A stretch of DNA of 64,000 nt. Origin: Salinivenus lutea (GTDB lineage Bacteria; Bacteroidota; Rhodothermia; Rhodothermales; Salinibacteraceae). The notes under the pieces were generated by a model. The model saw nothing but the letters and a program-made list of their open reading frames with translations, had not been told where the DNA came from and did not search any database. Of this stretch, positions 17,518 to 27,299 are shown in pieces (position 1 is the stretch's first letter; each line of letters opens with the position of its first letter). The DNA is taken from the NCBI GenBank assembly GCA_002894685.1, contig NCRC01000009.1, positions 1 through 64,000 of the forward strand, read 5' to 3'. A program made the translations under genes and the position numbers.

Positions 17518-19518
17518 CTACGCCTGATCCATTGCCTTGCCCCGCCGCTTCTCGATCAGCGTTTCCACCACGCCGGGGTCCGCCAGCGTGGACGTATCGC
17601 CAAGGTCATCGTACTCTCCCGCGGCAATCTTGCGTATGATGCGGCGCATGATCTTGCCGGAGCGCGTCTTGGGCAGCGAATCGGTGAACTGGATGTGGTC
17701 GGGCGACGCGATGGGGCCGATGCGATCGCGCACGTCCTGCACCAGCTCCTCCCGGAGGGTTTCCGTCGGATTTACGCCGCGGACCAGCGTGACGAATGCA
17801 TAGATGCCCTGGCCCTTCACGTCGTGCGGATAGCCGACCACGGCCGCCTCGGCCACCTGGTCGTGCGCCACGAGGGCGCTCTCCAGTTCGGCCGTCCCAA
17901 TGCGGTGGCCGCTCACATTGAGCACATCGTCAATGCGGCCCGTGATCCAGTAGTACCCGTCCTCATCGCGCCGGCAGCCGTCGCCCGTAAAGTAGGTGCC
18001 CGGGACCTGTGAGAAGTAGGTGTGCTCAAAGCGCTCATGGTTCTTGTAGACGGTCCGCATCTGTCCGGGCCAGGAGTCGGCAATCACGAGCCGGCCCTCG
18101 GCGGCCCCCTCCTTCACCTCACCGGCCGCGTCCACGACCTGCGGCTGCACCCCAAAGAACGGCTTCGCGGCCGCCCCGGGCTTCTGCGGGATGGCGCCCG
18201 GCAGCGGCGTAATCATGATGCCGCCCGTCTCGGTCTGCCACCACGTGTCGACGATCGGGCAGTTGCCGTTGCCCACAACGTTGTAGTACCAGCGCCAGGC
18301 CTCCGGATTGATCGGCTCGCCCACCGTGCCCAAGACGCGGAGCGACGACCGGTCGGTGCTCTCGACGTGCTCTTTTCCATGGCGCATGAGCGCCCGAATG
18401 GCCGTCGGCGCCGTGTAGAAGATGTTGACGTCGTGCTTGTCCACCACATCCCAGAGGCGCGACGGGCCCGGATGGGTGGGCGTGCCCTCGAAGAAGACCT
18501 GCGTGGCGCCGTTGAAAAGCGGGCCGTAGACGATGTAGCTGTGCCCGGTAATCCAGCCCACGTCGGCCGTGCACCAGAAGACGTCGCCCTCGTGGTAGTC
18601 GAAGACGTACTCGTGGGTAAGGCTCGTGTAGACGCAGTAGCCGCCCGTCGTGTGGAGCACGCCTTTGGGCTTTCCCGTGGAGCCGGAGGTGTACAGGATG
18701 AAGAGCGGATCCTCGGCGTCCATCGGCTCGGGCTCACACTCAGCGGAGACCTCCGCCGCGGCCTCGTGGTACCACACGTCGCGCCCCTCGGTCCAGTCCA
18801 CGTCGCCGCCCGTGTGCTGCACGACGAGGGTCGTGTCCACCCGGTCGCATCGCTCCAACGCCTCGTCCGCGTTGTCCTTGAGCGAGACCCGATCCCCGGC
18901 CCGCCGCCCCTCGTCCGCTGTAATCAGCAGGTCGGACTCACAGTCGAGGATGCGGTCGGCCAGCGAGTCGGGCGAGAAGCCGGCAAACACCACCGAGTGG
19001 ATGGCCCCGATGCGGGCACACGCCAGCATGGCGTACGCCGCCTCCGGGATCATCGGCAGATAGATCGTCACCCGGTCGCCCTTCTCCACGCCCTGGGCCT
19101 TCAGCACGTTGGCGAAGCGGGAGACCTCGCGGTGCAGGTCGCCGTAGGTGATGTGTTGCGTCTCCTGCTCGCGGGGATCGTCGGGCTCAAAGATGAGGGC
19201 CGTCTGGTCGGCCTTTTCCGGCAGGTGCCGGTCCACGGCGTTGTAGCAGGCGTTCGTGACGCCCCCTTCGTACCAGTTGATGTCGACGTGGTGGGGGTCG
19301 TAGCTCACGTCCCGCACCGTGTCGAAGTCCTCGAACCAGTCGATCCGCTCGGCCTGCTCGGCCCAGAAGGCCTCCGGCTCATTCACCGACCGCTCGTACA
19401 TCTTTTCGTACGCCTCCATGGACCCAATGTGGGCCTGTTCGCGAAAGGCGGCGGACGGTTCATACACGTCGTCACGGCCGGAATAGGCAGCCGTTACTTC
19501 AGGATCTTGCTCAGACAT
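17518..19518 (-). CDS. acs: Acetyl-CoA synthetase
   Basis: AMP-forming acetate-CoA ligase, which activates acetate to acetyl-CoA through acetyl-AMP. The start at 19518 (MSEQDPEV) gives 666 residues, the family norm. Seen are the ACS N-terminal domain ([18 protein letters not shown]), the P-loop [12 protein letters not shown], the acetate pocket and WWQTETGG, the hinge [20 protein letters not shown], and the C-terminal [10 protein letters not shown]. That last motif carries the lysine that is acetylated in regulated homologues. The protein is markedly acidic, as expected in a salt-in halophile. It is convergent with the acylase relative (13 bp gap). Confidence 0.97.
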   Translation of the reverse strand: MSEQDPEVTAAYSGRDDVYEPSAAFREQAHIGSMEAYEKMYERSVNEPEAFWAEQAERIDWFEDFDTVRDVSYDPHHVDINWYEGGVTNACYNAVDRHLPEKADQTALIFEPDDPREQETQHITYGDLHREVSRFANVLKAQGVEKGDRVTIYLPMIPEAAYAMLACARIGAIHSVVFAGFSPDSLADRILDCESDLLITADEGRRAGDRVSLKDNADEALERCDRVDTTLVVQHTGGDVDWTEGRDVWYHEAAAEVSAECEPEPMDAEDPLFILYTSGSTGKPKGVLHTTGGYCVYTSLTHEYVFDYHEGDVFWCTADVGWITGHSYIVYGPLFNGATQVFFEGTPTHPGPSRLWDVVDKHDVNIFYTAPTAIRALMRHGKEHVESTDRSSLRVLGTVGEPINPEAWRWYYNVVGNGNCPIVDTWWQTETGGIMITPLPGAIPQKPGAAAKPFFGVQPQVVDAAGEVKEGAAEGRLVIADSWPGQMRTVYKNHERFEHTYFSQVPGTYFTGDGCRRDEDGYYWITGRIDDVLNVSGHRIGTAELESALVAHDQVAEAAVVGYPHDVKGQGIYAFVTLVRGVNPTETLREELVQDVRDRIGPIASPDHIQFTDSLPKTRSGKIMRRIIRKIAAGEYDDLGDTSTLADPGVVETLIEKRRGKAMDQA

Positions 19519-19623
19519 GGGAGAAACGAGTTGGACGAGAAAACAGCGTGCAGAAGAGCACCCGGACAAAAGGGTACATCAAACTACTCCTCCGCCCACG
19601 ACAAATCAACAGTGGGAGCGCTT

Positions 19624-21483
19624 TCATCTCTTCGTTCTCGGTCCGGGCGCTCCGCCCGCGGGACGGGACGCCGGCACGAGCACGGCCGGACAGAAGCCTC
19701 GCACCGCATTGCAGCAGTAGATCGCATCGGCCGACCGGAGATCCTCGGCTGTGAGTTTTTTCTCCCCTGCTCGCTCCTCCGTCTCCAAGACGTACGCCCG
19801 GTACACCCCGCCCAGGAGCCCGCACTCGACCGGCGGCGTCCAGAGGCGCCCGCCCTGCTCCACAAAAATGTTCGTGTACGTTCCCTCCGTGACGTGCCCC
19901 TGCTCGTTCAGCAGGATGGCCTCCTCGCACCCAACCGCCCGGGCGGCGGCCCGCGCCTCCTCGTACACCCCGCGATGCGTCGTTTTGTGGTAGAAGAGCG
20001 GATCCTCGGCGTCGGCCCGCAGGTCCGACACCACAACCCGCCAGGGCGTCGGCCGCGGCTCCCCGACGGGATCCACCGATACGTCCACGGTTCCCCAGCG
20101 GTCGAGCGTCACGCGCACCTTCTGTGGTGCCGACTCGGGCCCGGCGCGAAGGCTCGCCTGGATGCGCTCCCGAATGTGGGCCTCGTCGAAGGGGTAGCCG
20201 ACGTATTCCGCCGAGCGGGCGAGACGGGCCAGGTGCCGATCGAGGAGCGCCACGGTGCCGTTCTCGGCCCGCAGGGTCTCGATCAGCTTCAGCGGCTTGT
20301 CGTCTCTCGACTGCCCCGTGTCGGGCGAGGCGGTCAGAAACCGCCCCTTGAGCTGGCACTCCTCGTACTCGGCCTCCGGGTCGGAGTCCCACACCACCCC
20401 GCTGCCCACGCCCATGCGTCCCTCCGCCCCGCCCAGCACTGCCGTGCGGATGGCCACGTTAAAGACCGCCGTGTCTCCCGGCCCGGCCATGCCGATGGCC
20501 CCACAGTAGACGCCGCGGGGCCCTGGCTCCAATGCGCGGATGATGCGCATGGCCCGCCGTTTGGGCGCGCCGGTGATGGAGCCGCAGGGAAAGAGCGCCC
20601 GAAGCACGTCGGCGAGGCCGGCGTCGTCCCGCAGGCGCCCCTCCACCGTCGAGGTCATCTGCGTGACCGAGTCGTACGACTCCGTCTCGTAGAGCGAAGG
20701 CACTTGCACGGACCCCGGGCGGCAGCAGACCGAGAGGTCGTTGCGGAGGAGATCCACGATCATCAGGTTTTCGGCCCGGTTCTTCGGATCGGTCCGAAGC
20801 GCCTCCCGCAGCGCCCGGTCCTCCTCCAGCGTCCGCCCCCGCCGGATGGTGCCCTTCATCGGCCGCGTCCACACGCGCTCCCCCTCTCTCCGAAAGAACA
20901 GCTCGGGCGAGCAGGAGAGGACCTGCGAGTCGCCGAGGTTGAGGTACGCGCCGTACGGGACGTGCTGGCGATGGCGGAGGCGGCGGTAGAGCGCCCGGGG
21001 ATCGCCGTCGAAGCGAAAACGAACGGGCGCGGTGTAGTTGATCTGGTAGACATCGCCCGCCTGGATGTGATTGCGAATGGTGCGGAGGTCTTCCGTGTAG
21101 CGTGCACGGTCCCGGTCAAACACAGCGTCGGAGACCGTGCACTCCGTCGTGAGAACTTGAAGCCCGTGCTCGACCTCCGTCGGGGCCCCCCGCTGCGGAT
21201 TCTCGTACACCCCAAACCAGGCCAGCGGGCCCGCGTCCACGGACGGCGGCTCCAGATCCAGGAAGGCATACCCGGCCTCGTAGCTCATGTATCCGGCAAC
21301 GTACGCTCCCGCCGCCGTCACACGCTCCAGCTCCTGCACCAGCGCAGGAACGTCCTCCACCGACGCGGCCGACAGCACCCGCTCCGGCGCCGAAAAGCAC
21401 CAACTGGTCCGGTTCTCGTCGTCTGGACGCGCCGTGTCGAGAAGTACGGTGCCGGGACGATCCAACACCTCAGGGTTCAGCAT
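19624..21483 (-). CDS. pabBC: Fused aminodeoxychorismate synthase component I / aminodeoxychorismate lyase
   Basis: A 619-residue bifunctional enzyme for p-aminobenzoate in folate synthesis. The N-terminal ~370 residues are a chorismate-binding PabB domain (PMKGTIRRGR, CGSITGAPKRRAM, YCGAIG). The C-terminal ~240 residues are a class IV PLP enzyme of PabC type (LRAENGTVALLDRHLARL, PLP lysine in FYHKTTHRG, LLNEQGHVTEGTYTNIFV). The fusion of components I and lyase is known in several bacteria. No glutamine amidotransferase component (PabA) is adjacent. The last residues are Arg/Pro/Gly rich. Confidence 0.93.
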   Translation of the reverse strand: MLNPEVLDRPGTVLLDTARPDDENRTSWCFSAPERVLSAASVEDVPALVQELERVTAAGAYVAGYMSYEAGYAFLDLEPPSVDAGPLAWFGVYENPQRGAPTEVEHGLQVLTTECTVSDAVFDRDRARYTEDLRTIRNHIQAGDVYQINYTAPVRFRFDGDPRALYRRLRHRQHVPYGAYLNLGDSQVLSCSPELFFRREGERVWTRPMKGTIRRGRTLEEDRALREALRTDPKNRAENLMIVDLLRNDLSVCCRPGSVQVPSLYETESYDSVTQMTSTVEGRLRDDAGLADVLRALFPCGSITGAPKRRAMRIIRALEPGPRGVYCGAIGMAGPGDTAVFNVAIRTAVLGGAEGRMGVGSGVVWDSDPEAEYEECQLKGRFLTASPDTGQSRDDKPLKLIETLRAENGTVALLDRHLARLARSAEYVGYPFDEAHIRERIQASLRAGPESAPQKVRVTLDRWGTVDVSVDPVGEPRPTPWRVVVSDLRADAEDPLFYHKTTHRGVYEEARAAARAVGCEEAILLNEQGHVTEGTYTNIFVEQGGRLWTPPVECGLLGGVYRAYVLETEERAGEKKLTAEDLRSADAIYCCNAVRGFCPAVLVPASRPAGGAPGPRTKR

Positions 21484-21575
21484 GCCGCCGTCTGACTGGG
21501 CAAAACCAAAGAAATACGACGTTGGATCGTACGCGGCCCCGGGGCGTCGCGTTGAGCCTCAATGCGCCGACGTCG

Positions 21576-24500
21576 TTACATATTGCGGCGGTATTCCCCC
21601 CCGACCTCGAAGAGCGCGTCCGTGATCTGCCCGAGGGAGCAGTACTTCACCGCGTCCATCAACACGTCAAACGTGTTTTCGCCCGCGCGGGCCGTCGCCT
21701 TGAGTGCCGCCAGTGCCTCGTCGCGCTTGTCGGCGTAGCGGGTCTGGAATGCCTTCAGGTGGCGGAGCTGGTGTTGCTTCTCCTCGTCCGAGGAGCGCAT
21801 GAGGTCGACCTCCTCGTCCTCCGGCGCCTCGTCGTCCTCATCCCGGGTAAAGGTGTTGACGCCAATCACGGGCTTCTCGCCGGAGTGCTTCTGCTCCTCG
21901 TACTTCATCGACTCCTGCTGAATCTTGCCGCGCTGGTACATCGACTCCATCGCGCCCAGCACGCCGCCCCGATTGTTAAGGCGCTCGAACTCGTGCAGCA
22001 CCGCCTCCTCCACCAGATCGGTCAGCTCCTCGATGATGTGGGAGCCCTGGAGCGGGTTCTCGTTCATCGTCATGCCCAGCTCCTTGTTGATAATGAGCTG
22101 GATCGCCATGGCCCGCCGCACGCTCTCCTCCGTGGGCGTCGTGATGGCCTCGTCGTAGGCGTTGGTGTGCAGCGAGTTGCAGTTGTCGTAGATGGCCATC
22201 AGCGCCTGCAGCGTGGTGCGGATGTCGTTGAACTGAATCTCCTCCGCGTGCAGGCTGCGGCCCGACGTCTGGATGTGATACTTCAGCTTCTGGCTCCGCT
22301 CGTTGGCGCCGTAGAGCTCCTTCATCGCCACGCTCCAGATGCGCCGCGCCACCCGCCCAATCACGCTGTACTCCGGGTCCATGCCGTTCGAGAAGAAGAA
22401 CGACAGGTTGTGCGCAAAGTCGTCGATGTCCATCCCCCGGCTCAGGTAGTACTCGACGTACGTGAAGCCGTTGGCCAGCGTGAAGGCGAGCTGCGTGATG
22501 GGGTTGGCCCCGGCCTCGGCGATGTGGTAGCCGCTGATCGAGACCGAGTAGTAGTTGCGCACGTCGTGGTCGATGAAATACTGCTGGATGTCCCCCATCA
22601 GCCGCAGGGCGAAGTCCGTTGAGAAGATGCAGGTATTCTGCGCCTGATCCTCCTTCAGGATGTCGGCCTGGACGGTGCCCCGGACGACGTGGAGCGTGTC
22701 GGCCTTGATCTCCTCATACGTCTCGCGATCGAGCACGCCCCACTCCACGAGCTCCTCCCCACTCGTCCCGAGCAGGCCGAGGCCGCTGCCGTCGTGTGTC
22801 GGCGGCAGGTCGTCCTCGCGCCCGTCGGGGCCGTACGGCACGTACTCGGGCCGGTCGTCGCCGAGCTTCTCCTCGATGACCGCCTCGGCCTCGTCCCAGC
22901 GCCCCTCCTCCTTCAGGTGCTTCTCCACCTGCTGGTCGATGGCGGCGTTGAAGAACATCGCCATCAGCATCGGCGCCGGGCCGTTGATCGTCATCGACAC
23001 ACTCGTCTTCGGGTCGCACAGGTCGAAGCCCGAGAAGAGCTTCTTCATGTCGTCGAGCGTGCAGATGGAGACGCCCGCGTTGCCGACCTTGCCGTAAATG
23101 TCGGGCCGCTCCGCGGGGTCGCGGCCGTAGAGGGTGACGCTGTCGAACGCGGTGGAAAGGCGGTTCGCCTCGTCGCCCTCGGCCACGAGGTGGAAGCGGC
23201 GGTTGGTGCGCTCCGGCGAGCCCTCGCCCGCGAACTGTCGCGTCGGCATCTCGCCCTCCAGCTTGAAGGGAAAGACGCCCGCGGTGTAGGGGAAGTATCC
23301 CGGCAGGTTTTCGGTAAGCGCAAACTCCAGCCGTTCGCCGGGGTCGTCGGTCTTCGGCAGGGCCACGCGCGGTATCTTGGTGCCGCTCAGGCTCTCGCGA
23401 TAGAGGGGCACCGTAAAGTCGCGGCCCCGGACCGTGTAGGTAAACTCGTCCTGCTGGTAGTCCTCCGCCAGGTCGTCCCAGCCCTCCAGGATGTCCTTGC
23501 AACGCGTATCGAGCTTGTCCCACCAGTGCTCGGCCATCTCGTCGAGGCGCCCCGCGAGTTGCTCCTGGTCGGCCGGCGCCCAGTCGTCGACTTGCTCGCG
23601 AGCGCCTTTGGCCTCGCCCCACTTGCGGGCGTACGTGACCTGTCGCTCCACCCAGTCGTGGTATTCTTCGCAGGTCTCCACGATCTCGCCGAGGTACCGC
23701 TGCCGGTCCGGCGGAATGATGGCGACCTCCGCGGGGTCCGGTTCGGGCACGGCGTCCGGATCGTAGGTCTGGGTCCGCCGGTCAAAGTCGAAGTCGTCGT
23801 TCAGGCGGTCGAGCAGGCCCAGATACAGCCGCGTGACGCCCGGGTCGCCGAAGTGGGAGGCCATCGTCGGGTAGACCGGCATGTCCTCCGGGTCCTCGTC
23901 GAACCGCATGCGGTTGCGCTGCACCTGCTTCCGCACGTCGCGCAGGGCGTCCTCCGACCCGCGCTTCTCGAACTTGTTGATCGCCACAAAATCGGCGAGG
24001 TCGAGCATGCCGATCTTCTCCAGCTGCGTCGGCGCCCCGAAGTCGTGCGTCATGACGTAGAGCGACAGGTCCGTGAGGTCCACAATCTCGGTGTCGCTCT
24101 GTCCGATGCCGGCGGTTTCGAGAATGATGAGGTCGAAGCCGGCGGCCTGACAGACGCCAATGGCCTCTCGCAGTGCCTCGCTGGTGGACCGGTTGGCCTC
24201 CCGCGTGGCGAAGGACCGCATGTACACGCGGTCGGAGGTGGGGCCGTACATCGCGTTCATCCGGATGCGGTCCCCGAGCAGGGCCCCGCCGGTCCGTCGT
24301 CGCGTCGGATCAACCGACAGCACGGCGATCTCGACGTCATCGAAGTCATTGAGGAAGCGCCGCACAATCTCATCCGTCAGCGTCGACTTGCCGGCGCCGC
24401 CGGTCCCCGTGATTCCCAGCGTGGGAACGTGGGAACGTTCAACGTTCAACGTTCCCACGTCTACCGCTTCGGGACTGCCATCCCCCCGTGGTTCACCATC

Positions 24501-25094
24501 ACTTCGGGTCGGGTCGGTCGCTCCCTCTCCGGAGGCCGCCCCGACCACAACGGCTGCCTTCTCCGGCTCCGGCGCCTCCACCCGCGTCAGGTTCCGGGCC
24601 ACCACTCGCGAGTCGCGGGCCGGCACCTCGTCGGGAACCTGAAAGTCGGCGTCCACAACCGGATAATCGCACGCCTCCACCATGTCGTTGATCATGCCCT
24701 GCAGCCCCATCTCCATCCCCTCGTCGGGCGAGTAGATGTGAGCGATGCCGTAGGCCTCCAGCTCCTCTTTCTCTTCCGGAACGATCACGCCGCCCCCTCC
24801 GCCGTAAATCTTGATGTGCCCCGCCCCCCGCTCTTCCAGCAGGTCGTACATGTATTTGAAGTACTCCATGTGCCCGCCCTGGTAGCTGGACACCGCAATG
24901 CCCTGCGCGTCCTCCTGGATCGCGGTGTCTACAATGTCCTGCACCGAGCGGTTATGACCGAGATGAATCACCTCCGCACCGGTCTGCTGCAGGATGCGGC
25001 GCATGATGTTGATCGCCGCGTCGTGCCCGTCAAACAAACTCGTGGCGGTCACGAAGCGGACCGGATGCTCCGGCTGATAACGATCGGGATTCAT
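21576..25094 (-). CDS. icmF: Fused isobutyryl-CoA/methylmalonyl-CoA-type mutase (IcmF)
   Basis: An 1172-residue coenzyme-B12 enzyme that isomerises short acyl-CoAs (isobutyryl/butyryl type). The start at 25094 fits the family. Order: B12-binding domain (residues ~10-140, FDGHDAAI with the cobalt-ligating His), a low-complexity linker (~155-225), a MeaI-type GTPase chaperone (P-loop GTGGAGKS at ~230, [26 protein letters not shown]), a second linker, then the TIM-barrel mutase domain (~520-1172, [17 protein letters not shown]). IcmF is a known natural fusion of mutase and its G-protein. A palindromic repeat lies in the first linker (24421-24460). The product is very acidic. Confidence 0.94.
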   Translation of the reverse strand: MNPDRYQPEHPVRFVTATSLFDGHDAAINIMRRILQQTGAEVIHLGHNRSVQDIVDTAIQEDAQGIAVSSYQGGHMEYFKYMYDLLEERGAGHIKIYGGGGGVIVPEEKEELEAYGIAHIYSPDEGMEMGLQGMINDMVEACDYPVVDADFQVPDEVPARDSRVVARNLTRVEAPEPEKAAVVVGAASGEGATDPTRSDGEPRGDGSPEAVDVGTLNVERSHVPTLGITGTGGAGKSTLTDEIVRRFLNDFDDVEIAVLSVDPTRRRTGGALLGDRIRMNAMYGPTSDRVYMRSFATREANRSTSEALREAIGVCQAAGFDLIILETAGIGQSDTEIVDLTDLSLYVMTHDFGAPTQLEKIGMLDLADFVAINKFEKRGSEDALRDVRKQVQRNRMRFDEDPEDMPVYPTMASHFGDPGVTRLYLGLLDRLNDDFDFDRRTQTYDPDAVPEPDPAEVAIIPPDRQRYLGEIVETCEEYHDWVERQVTYARKWGEAKGAREQVDDWAPADQEQLAGRLDEMAEHWWDKLDTRCKDILEGWDDLAEDYQQDEFTYTVRGRDFTVPLYRESLSGTKIPRVALPKTDDPGERLEFALTENLPGYFPYTAGVFPFKLEGEMPTRQFAGEGSPERTNRRFHLVAEGDEANRLSTAFDSVTLYGRDPAERPDIYGKVGNAGVSICTLDDMKKLFSGFDLCDPKTSVSMTINGPAPMLMAMFFNAAIDQQVEKHLKEEGRWDEAEAVIEEKLGDDRPEYVPYGPDGREDDLPPTHDGSGLGLLGTSGEELVEWGVLDRETYEEIKADTLHVVRGTVQADILKEDQAQNTCIFSTDFALRLMGDIQQYFIDHDVRNYYSVSISGYHIAEAGANPITQLAFTLANGFTYVEYYLSRGMDIDDFAHNLSFFFSNGMDPEYSVIGRVARRIWSVAMKELYGANERSQKLKYHIQTSGRSLHAEEIQFNDIRTTLQALMAIYDNCNSLHTNAYDEAITTPTEESVRRAMAIQLIINKELGMTMNENPLQGSHIIEELTDLVEEAVLHEFERLNNRGGVLGAMESMYQRGKIQQESMKYEEQKHSGEKPVIGVNTFTRDEDDEAPEDEEVDLMRSSDEEKQHQLRHLKAFQTRYADKRDEALAALKATARAGENTFDVLMDAVKYCSLGQITDALFEVGGEYRRNM
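24421..24460. repeat. Palindromic repeat element inside the icmF linker
   Basis: A perfect 13-base inverted repeat, ACGTGGGAACGTT (24427-24439) and AACGTTCCCACGT (24448-24460), with an 8-base loop CAACGTTC. It overlaps short direct repeats: GTGGGAAC twice in tandem from 24421, then GTTCAAC twice. It is read in frame on the minus strand as about residues 212-225 of IcmF, in the linker between the B12 and GTPase domains. It looks like an inserted mobile or structural repeat tolerated by a flexible linker. Confidence 0.8.
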
Positions 25095-25317
25095 GGGAAC
25101 GGGCAACTGATGAGACAAAACGGAGACGAGCAGGGGCCCCTCGGCCAGAGTGAAGCGCTTCCATCGGGTATACGAGCGGAGAGGAGACACGTTGCACTCC
25201 GCTCCTCTCCCCTGCGCCCCTCCTGTCGCCCTCGAGGGTCCGGAGACTCGGTTCGGAACGGAGGGCGGGCGACTCGTTCAAGGAATGGAGTCACAGTCGA
25301 ACCAAGCGCACTGCCCC

Positions 25318-26094
25318 ATGAAACTGGTTGTCCCCGGCGGAAACGGATTTATCGGGAGCGACATCTGCCGCATCGCCGTCCGAAACGGTCACGACGTTGC
25401 TGCCTTCGGGCGCACGGGCCGTCCGGACATCTCTCCGGCCCAGCATCCGTGGGTCTCGGAGGTCGAGTGGCGCGCCGCCGACGTCCTGGAGCCCAACACG
25501 TGGAGCGATTTCCTGGACGGGGCCGACGCCCTCGTCCACTCCGTCGCCACAATCCGGGAGCGTCCCAGCGACGGCATCACGTATGATCTCGTAAACGCCC
25601 AATCGGCCTTGCGGGCAGCAAAGGCCGCCGTCGCGGCCGACCTGGACGCCTTTGTCTTTCTGTCCGTGCGCGACAAGCCCCCCGTCGTGCCGCAGAGCTT
25701 CCTCGCGTCGAAGCGGCGGGTGGAGCGACAGCTCCCCGACCAGTTCCCCTCCCTCCGGTTTGTCAGCCTGCGCCCGAACCTCGTGTTCGGCGCTCGTCGG
25801 CCCGGCACCGGCACCATGGCCGCCGTCCTGAACCAACTGCCCGGCGGGCTACACGGATACAGCGCCCGGGCGGGTCGACCGCTTCCCGTCGAGCTCGTCG
25901 CGGCCGCCGCCGTCCACGCCGCCACCACCGACACGCTGTCGGGCATCCTGGACGTCGATCAGATCGCCGACCTCGGGCGCACCAGCGGACTCGTCGACCT
26001 CGAAGCGGTGTCCGAGCCCTCGCTTACCCCCCTCCTCGCCGGACTCGGCAGCACCGCCCTGGCCGGGTGGCTCTGGCGCCGGTGGCAGTCCTAG
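25318..26094 (+). CDS. NAD(P)-binding Rossmann protein, NDUFA9-like / atypical short-chain reductase
   Basis: A 258-residue atypical short-chain dehydrogenase/reductase. The N-terminal nucleotide-binding loop is GGNGFIGSDI, and VVPGGNGFIG at the very start fixes the ATG at 25318. The catalytic Tyr-x-x-x-Lys pair of classical SDRs is replaced by a short SFLASKRRVE segment, as in NDUFA9/NmrA-like members. A hydrophobic C-terminus (LLAGLGSTALAGWLWRRW) may anchor it to the membrane. Possible roles include a quinone or redox sensor or an isomerase; no substrate can be named. It diverges from icmF and overlaps the convergent PPTase gene by four bases. Confidence 0.82.
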   Translation: MKLVVPGGNGFIGSDICRIAVRNGHDVAAFGRTGRPDISPAQHPWVSEVEWRAADVLEPNTWSDFLDGADALVHSVATIRERPSDGITYDLVNAQSALRAAKAAVAADLDAFVFLSVRDKPPVVPQSFLASKRRVERQLPDQFPSLRFVSLRPNLVFGARRPGTGTMAAVLNQLPGGLHGYSARAGRPLPVELVAAAAVHAATTDTLSGILDVDQIADLGRTSGLVDLEAVSEPSLTPLLAGLGSTALAGWLWRRWQS

Positions 26095-26753
26095 GGGGAC
26101 GACGCCTCCGCGCTCGGAACCGCCACGGAGGTCCAGTAGTCGTCCCAGGCGGCAAACGACACCGTCCACCGCTCCGCATCGCCCACCACCGCCGTGGCCG
26201 TCTGGGCCTCCGCGTCGACCGTGAGTCGAAGCGTCTTCGGGGAGAGACGAAAGCCCGACCGCCGCGCCTTCAGGGGCGCCTCCTTCAGGGTCCAGAGGAG
26301 CAGGAGCGTGCGGTTGCGGTCGTACGGCAGCGCGTCGAGAAGGGGACGCTCGTCGGGATGCAGGAGGAAGCGCGCCACGTCCGGGTCGCGGGGCTTCAGG
26401 CGCTCCACGTCGCTCCCCACCCGATGGGGCGCCGCCGCGGCAAGGGCCCGATCGCCAGAGTGGGCAATCGACAGGTGCCAGTCGGTTCCCACGACGTCCA
26501 CCGCTCCGTCGTCGGCCCGCCGCAGGGGCACGTCGGACGGGCGGAGGGAGAGCTCCGTCGCCAGGAGCCGACGCGCCACCGCGCGGCCCGTCAGGAAGGC
26601 CCGGCGCCGCCGCTCGGACCCAAACTCCTGGAGGCAGTTCCGTTCCTCGTTCGAGAGCCAGGCCCGCCAGCGTTCCGCCTCCTGCGCGTCGTACACCCCG
26701 CCCAGAAGCACCACGCTGGACGACAACCGGGCCGCAAGGGGCGGAGAAACCAT
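26091..26753 (-). CDS. 4'-phosphopantetheinyl transferase superfamily protein (Sfp type)
   Basis: A 220-residue transferase that moves the phosphopantetheine arm of CoA onto a carrier-protein serine. The two metal/CoA signatures are present: VGSDVERLK (G-x-D-x-E) and WTLKEAPLKA (W-x-x-K-E-x-x-x-K). An upstream LSIAHSGD matches the third motif. The length and N-terminal helper region fit Sfp/EntD rather than AcpS. It lies 39 bp after mrpE on the same strand and could be read through from that operon. No polyketide or peptide synthase genes are nearby, so the carrier protein is unknown. Confidence 0.88.
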   Translation of the reverse strand: MVSPPLAARLSSSVVLLGGVYDAQEAERWRAWLSNEERNCLQEFGSERRRRAFLTGRAVARRLLATELSLRPSDVPLRRADDGAVDVVGTDWHLSIAHSGDRALAAAAPHRVGSDVERLKPRDPDVARFLLHPDERPLLDALPYDRNRTLLLLWTLKEAPLKARRSGFRLSPKTLRLTVDAEAQTATAVVGDAERWTVSFAAWDDYWTSVAVPSAEASSP

Positions 26754-26792
26754 GCCGAACCGCGAGGGCGAATGAGCACCACTAGGTCTTGA

Positions 26793-27299
26793 TCACCCGG
26801 CCGCCACCGGCGCGCCGGCGTCGCCTCCCAGCGCCCGAATGACCCGACGCTCGAGCGTGTTTTTTAGGTGGGCGACCTCCGCCTCCGGGGTGTCGTCAAT
26901 GTACATGGCGTGGACGAACAGGCGGCTCCGGTCGTCGCTGAGCTCTAGGCTGAGCGTGCCGGGCGTCAGGGAGATCAGATTGGCGAAGAGCGTGATTCCC
27001 AGATCCGACTCTACGTCGAGCGGCACCGCAATGATGCCGGCGCGCATCCCGAAGCCGGGCGTGGCCGCCTCGTACGCCACCCGCAGGCTCGACAACACCA
27101 GCTCCACCACGAAGACCCCGACCAGGGTGACCTGGTGCCAGAGCCGGGCATCGTAGCCGGCCTCGCCCAGCAGCGGCTGCATGATGAGCAGCACCAGGTA
27201 GCCGAGCACAAACCCGAGGGCGAAGTTACTGAGCGTGAACGCCCCCTGCACGGCCGTCCAGATCAACGCGAGTAGCAGAGTCAGCAACAGATTCTTCAT
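26793..27299 (-). CDS. mrpE: Mrp Na+/H+ antiporter subunit E
   Basis: A 168-residue membrane subunit of the multi-gene Mrp/Mnh cation/proton antiporter. The N-terminal LLLALIWTAVQGAFTLSNFALGF is characteristic of MrpE, and the later LTPGTLSLELSDDRSRLFVH is the family core motif. The start at 27299 lies inside the 3' end of mrpD, overlapping it by 74 bases in another frame. This suggests translational coupling. It is the last antiporter gene of the operon. Confidence 0.9.
   Translation of the reverse strand: MKNLLLTLLLALIWTAVQGAFTLSNFALGFVLGYLVLLIMQPLLGEAGYDARLWHQVTLVGVFVVELVLSSLRVAYEAATPGFGMRAGIIAVPLDVESDLGITLFANLISLTPGTLSLELSDDRSRLFVHAMYIDDTPEAEVAHLKNTLERRVIRALGGDAGAPVAAG

Noticed and set aside
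18022-21495. 1157-codon open frame opposite acs and pabBC
   Set aside because: Composition is His/Arg/Pro-rich as in other antisense frames, with no domain, and both genes beneath are certain.
22689-25586. 965-codon open frame opposite icmF
   Set aside because: Antisense shadow; icmF has intact motifs throughout.
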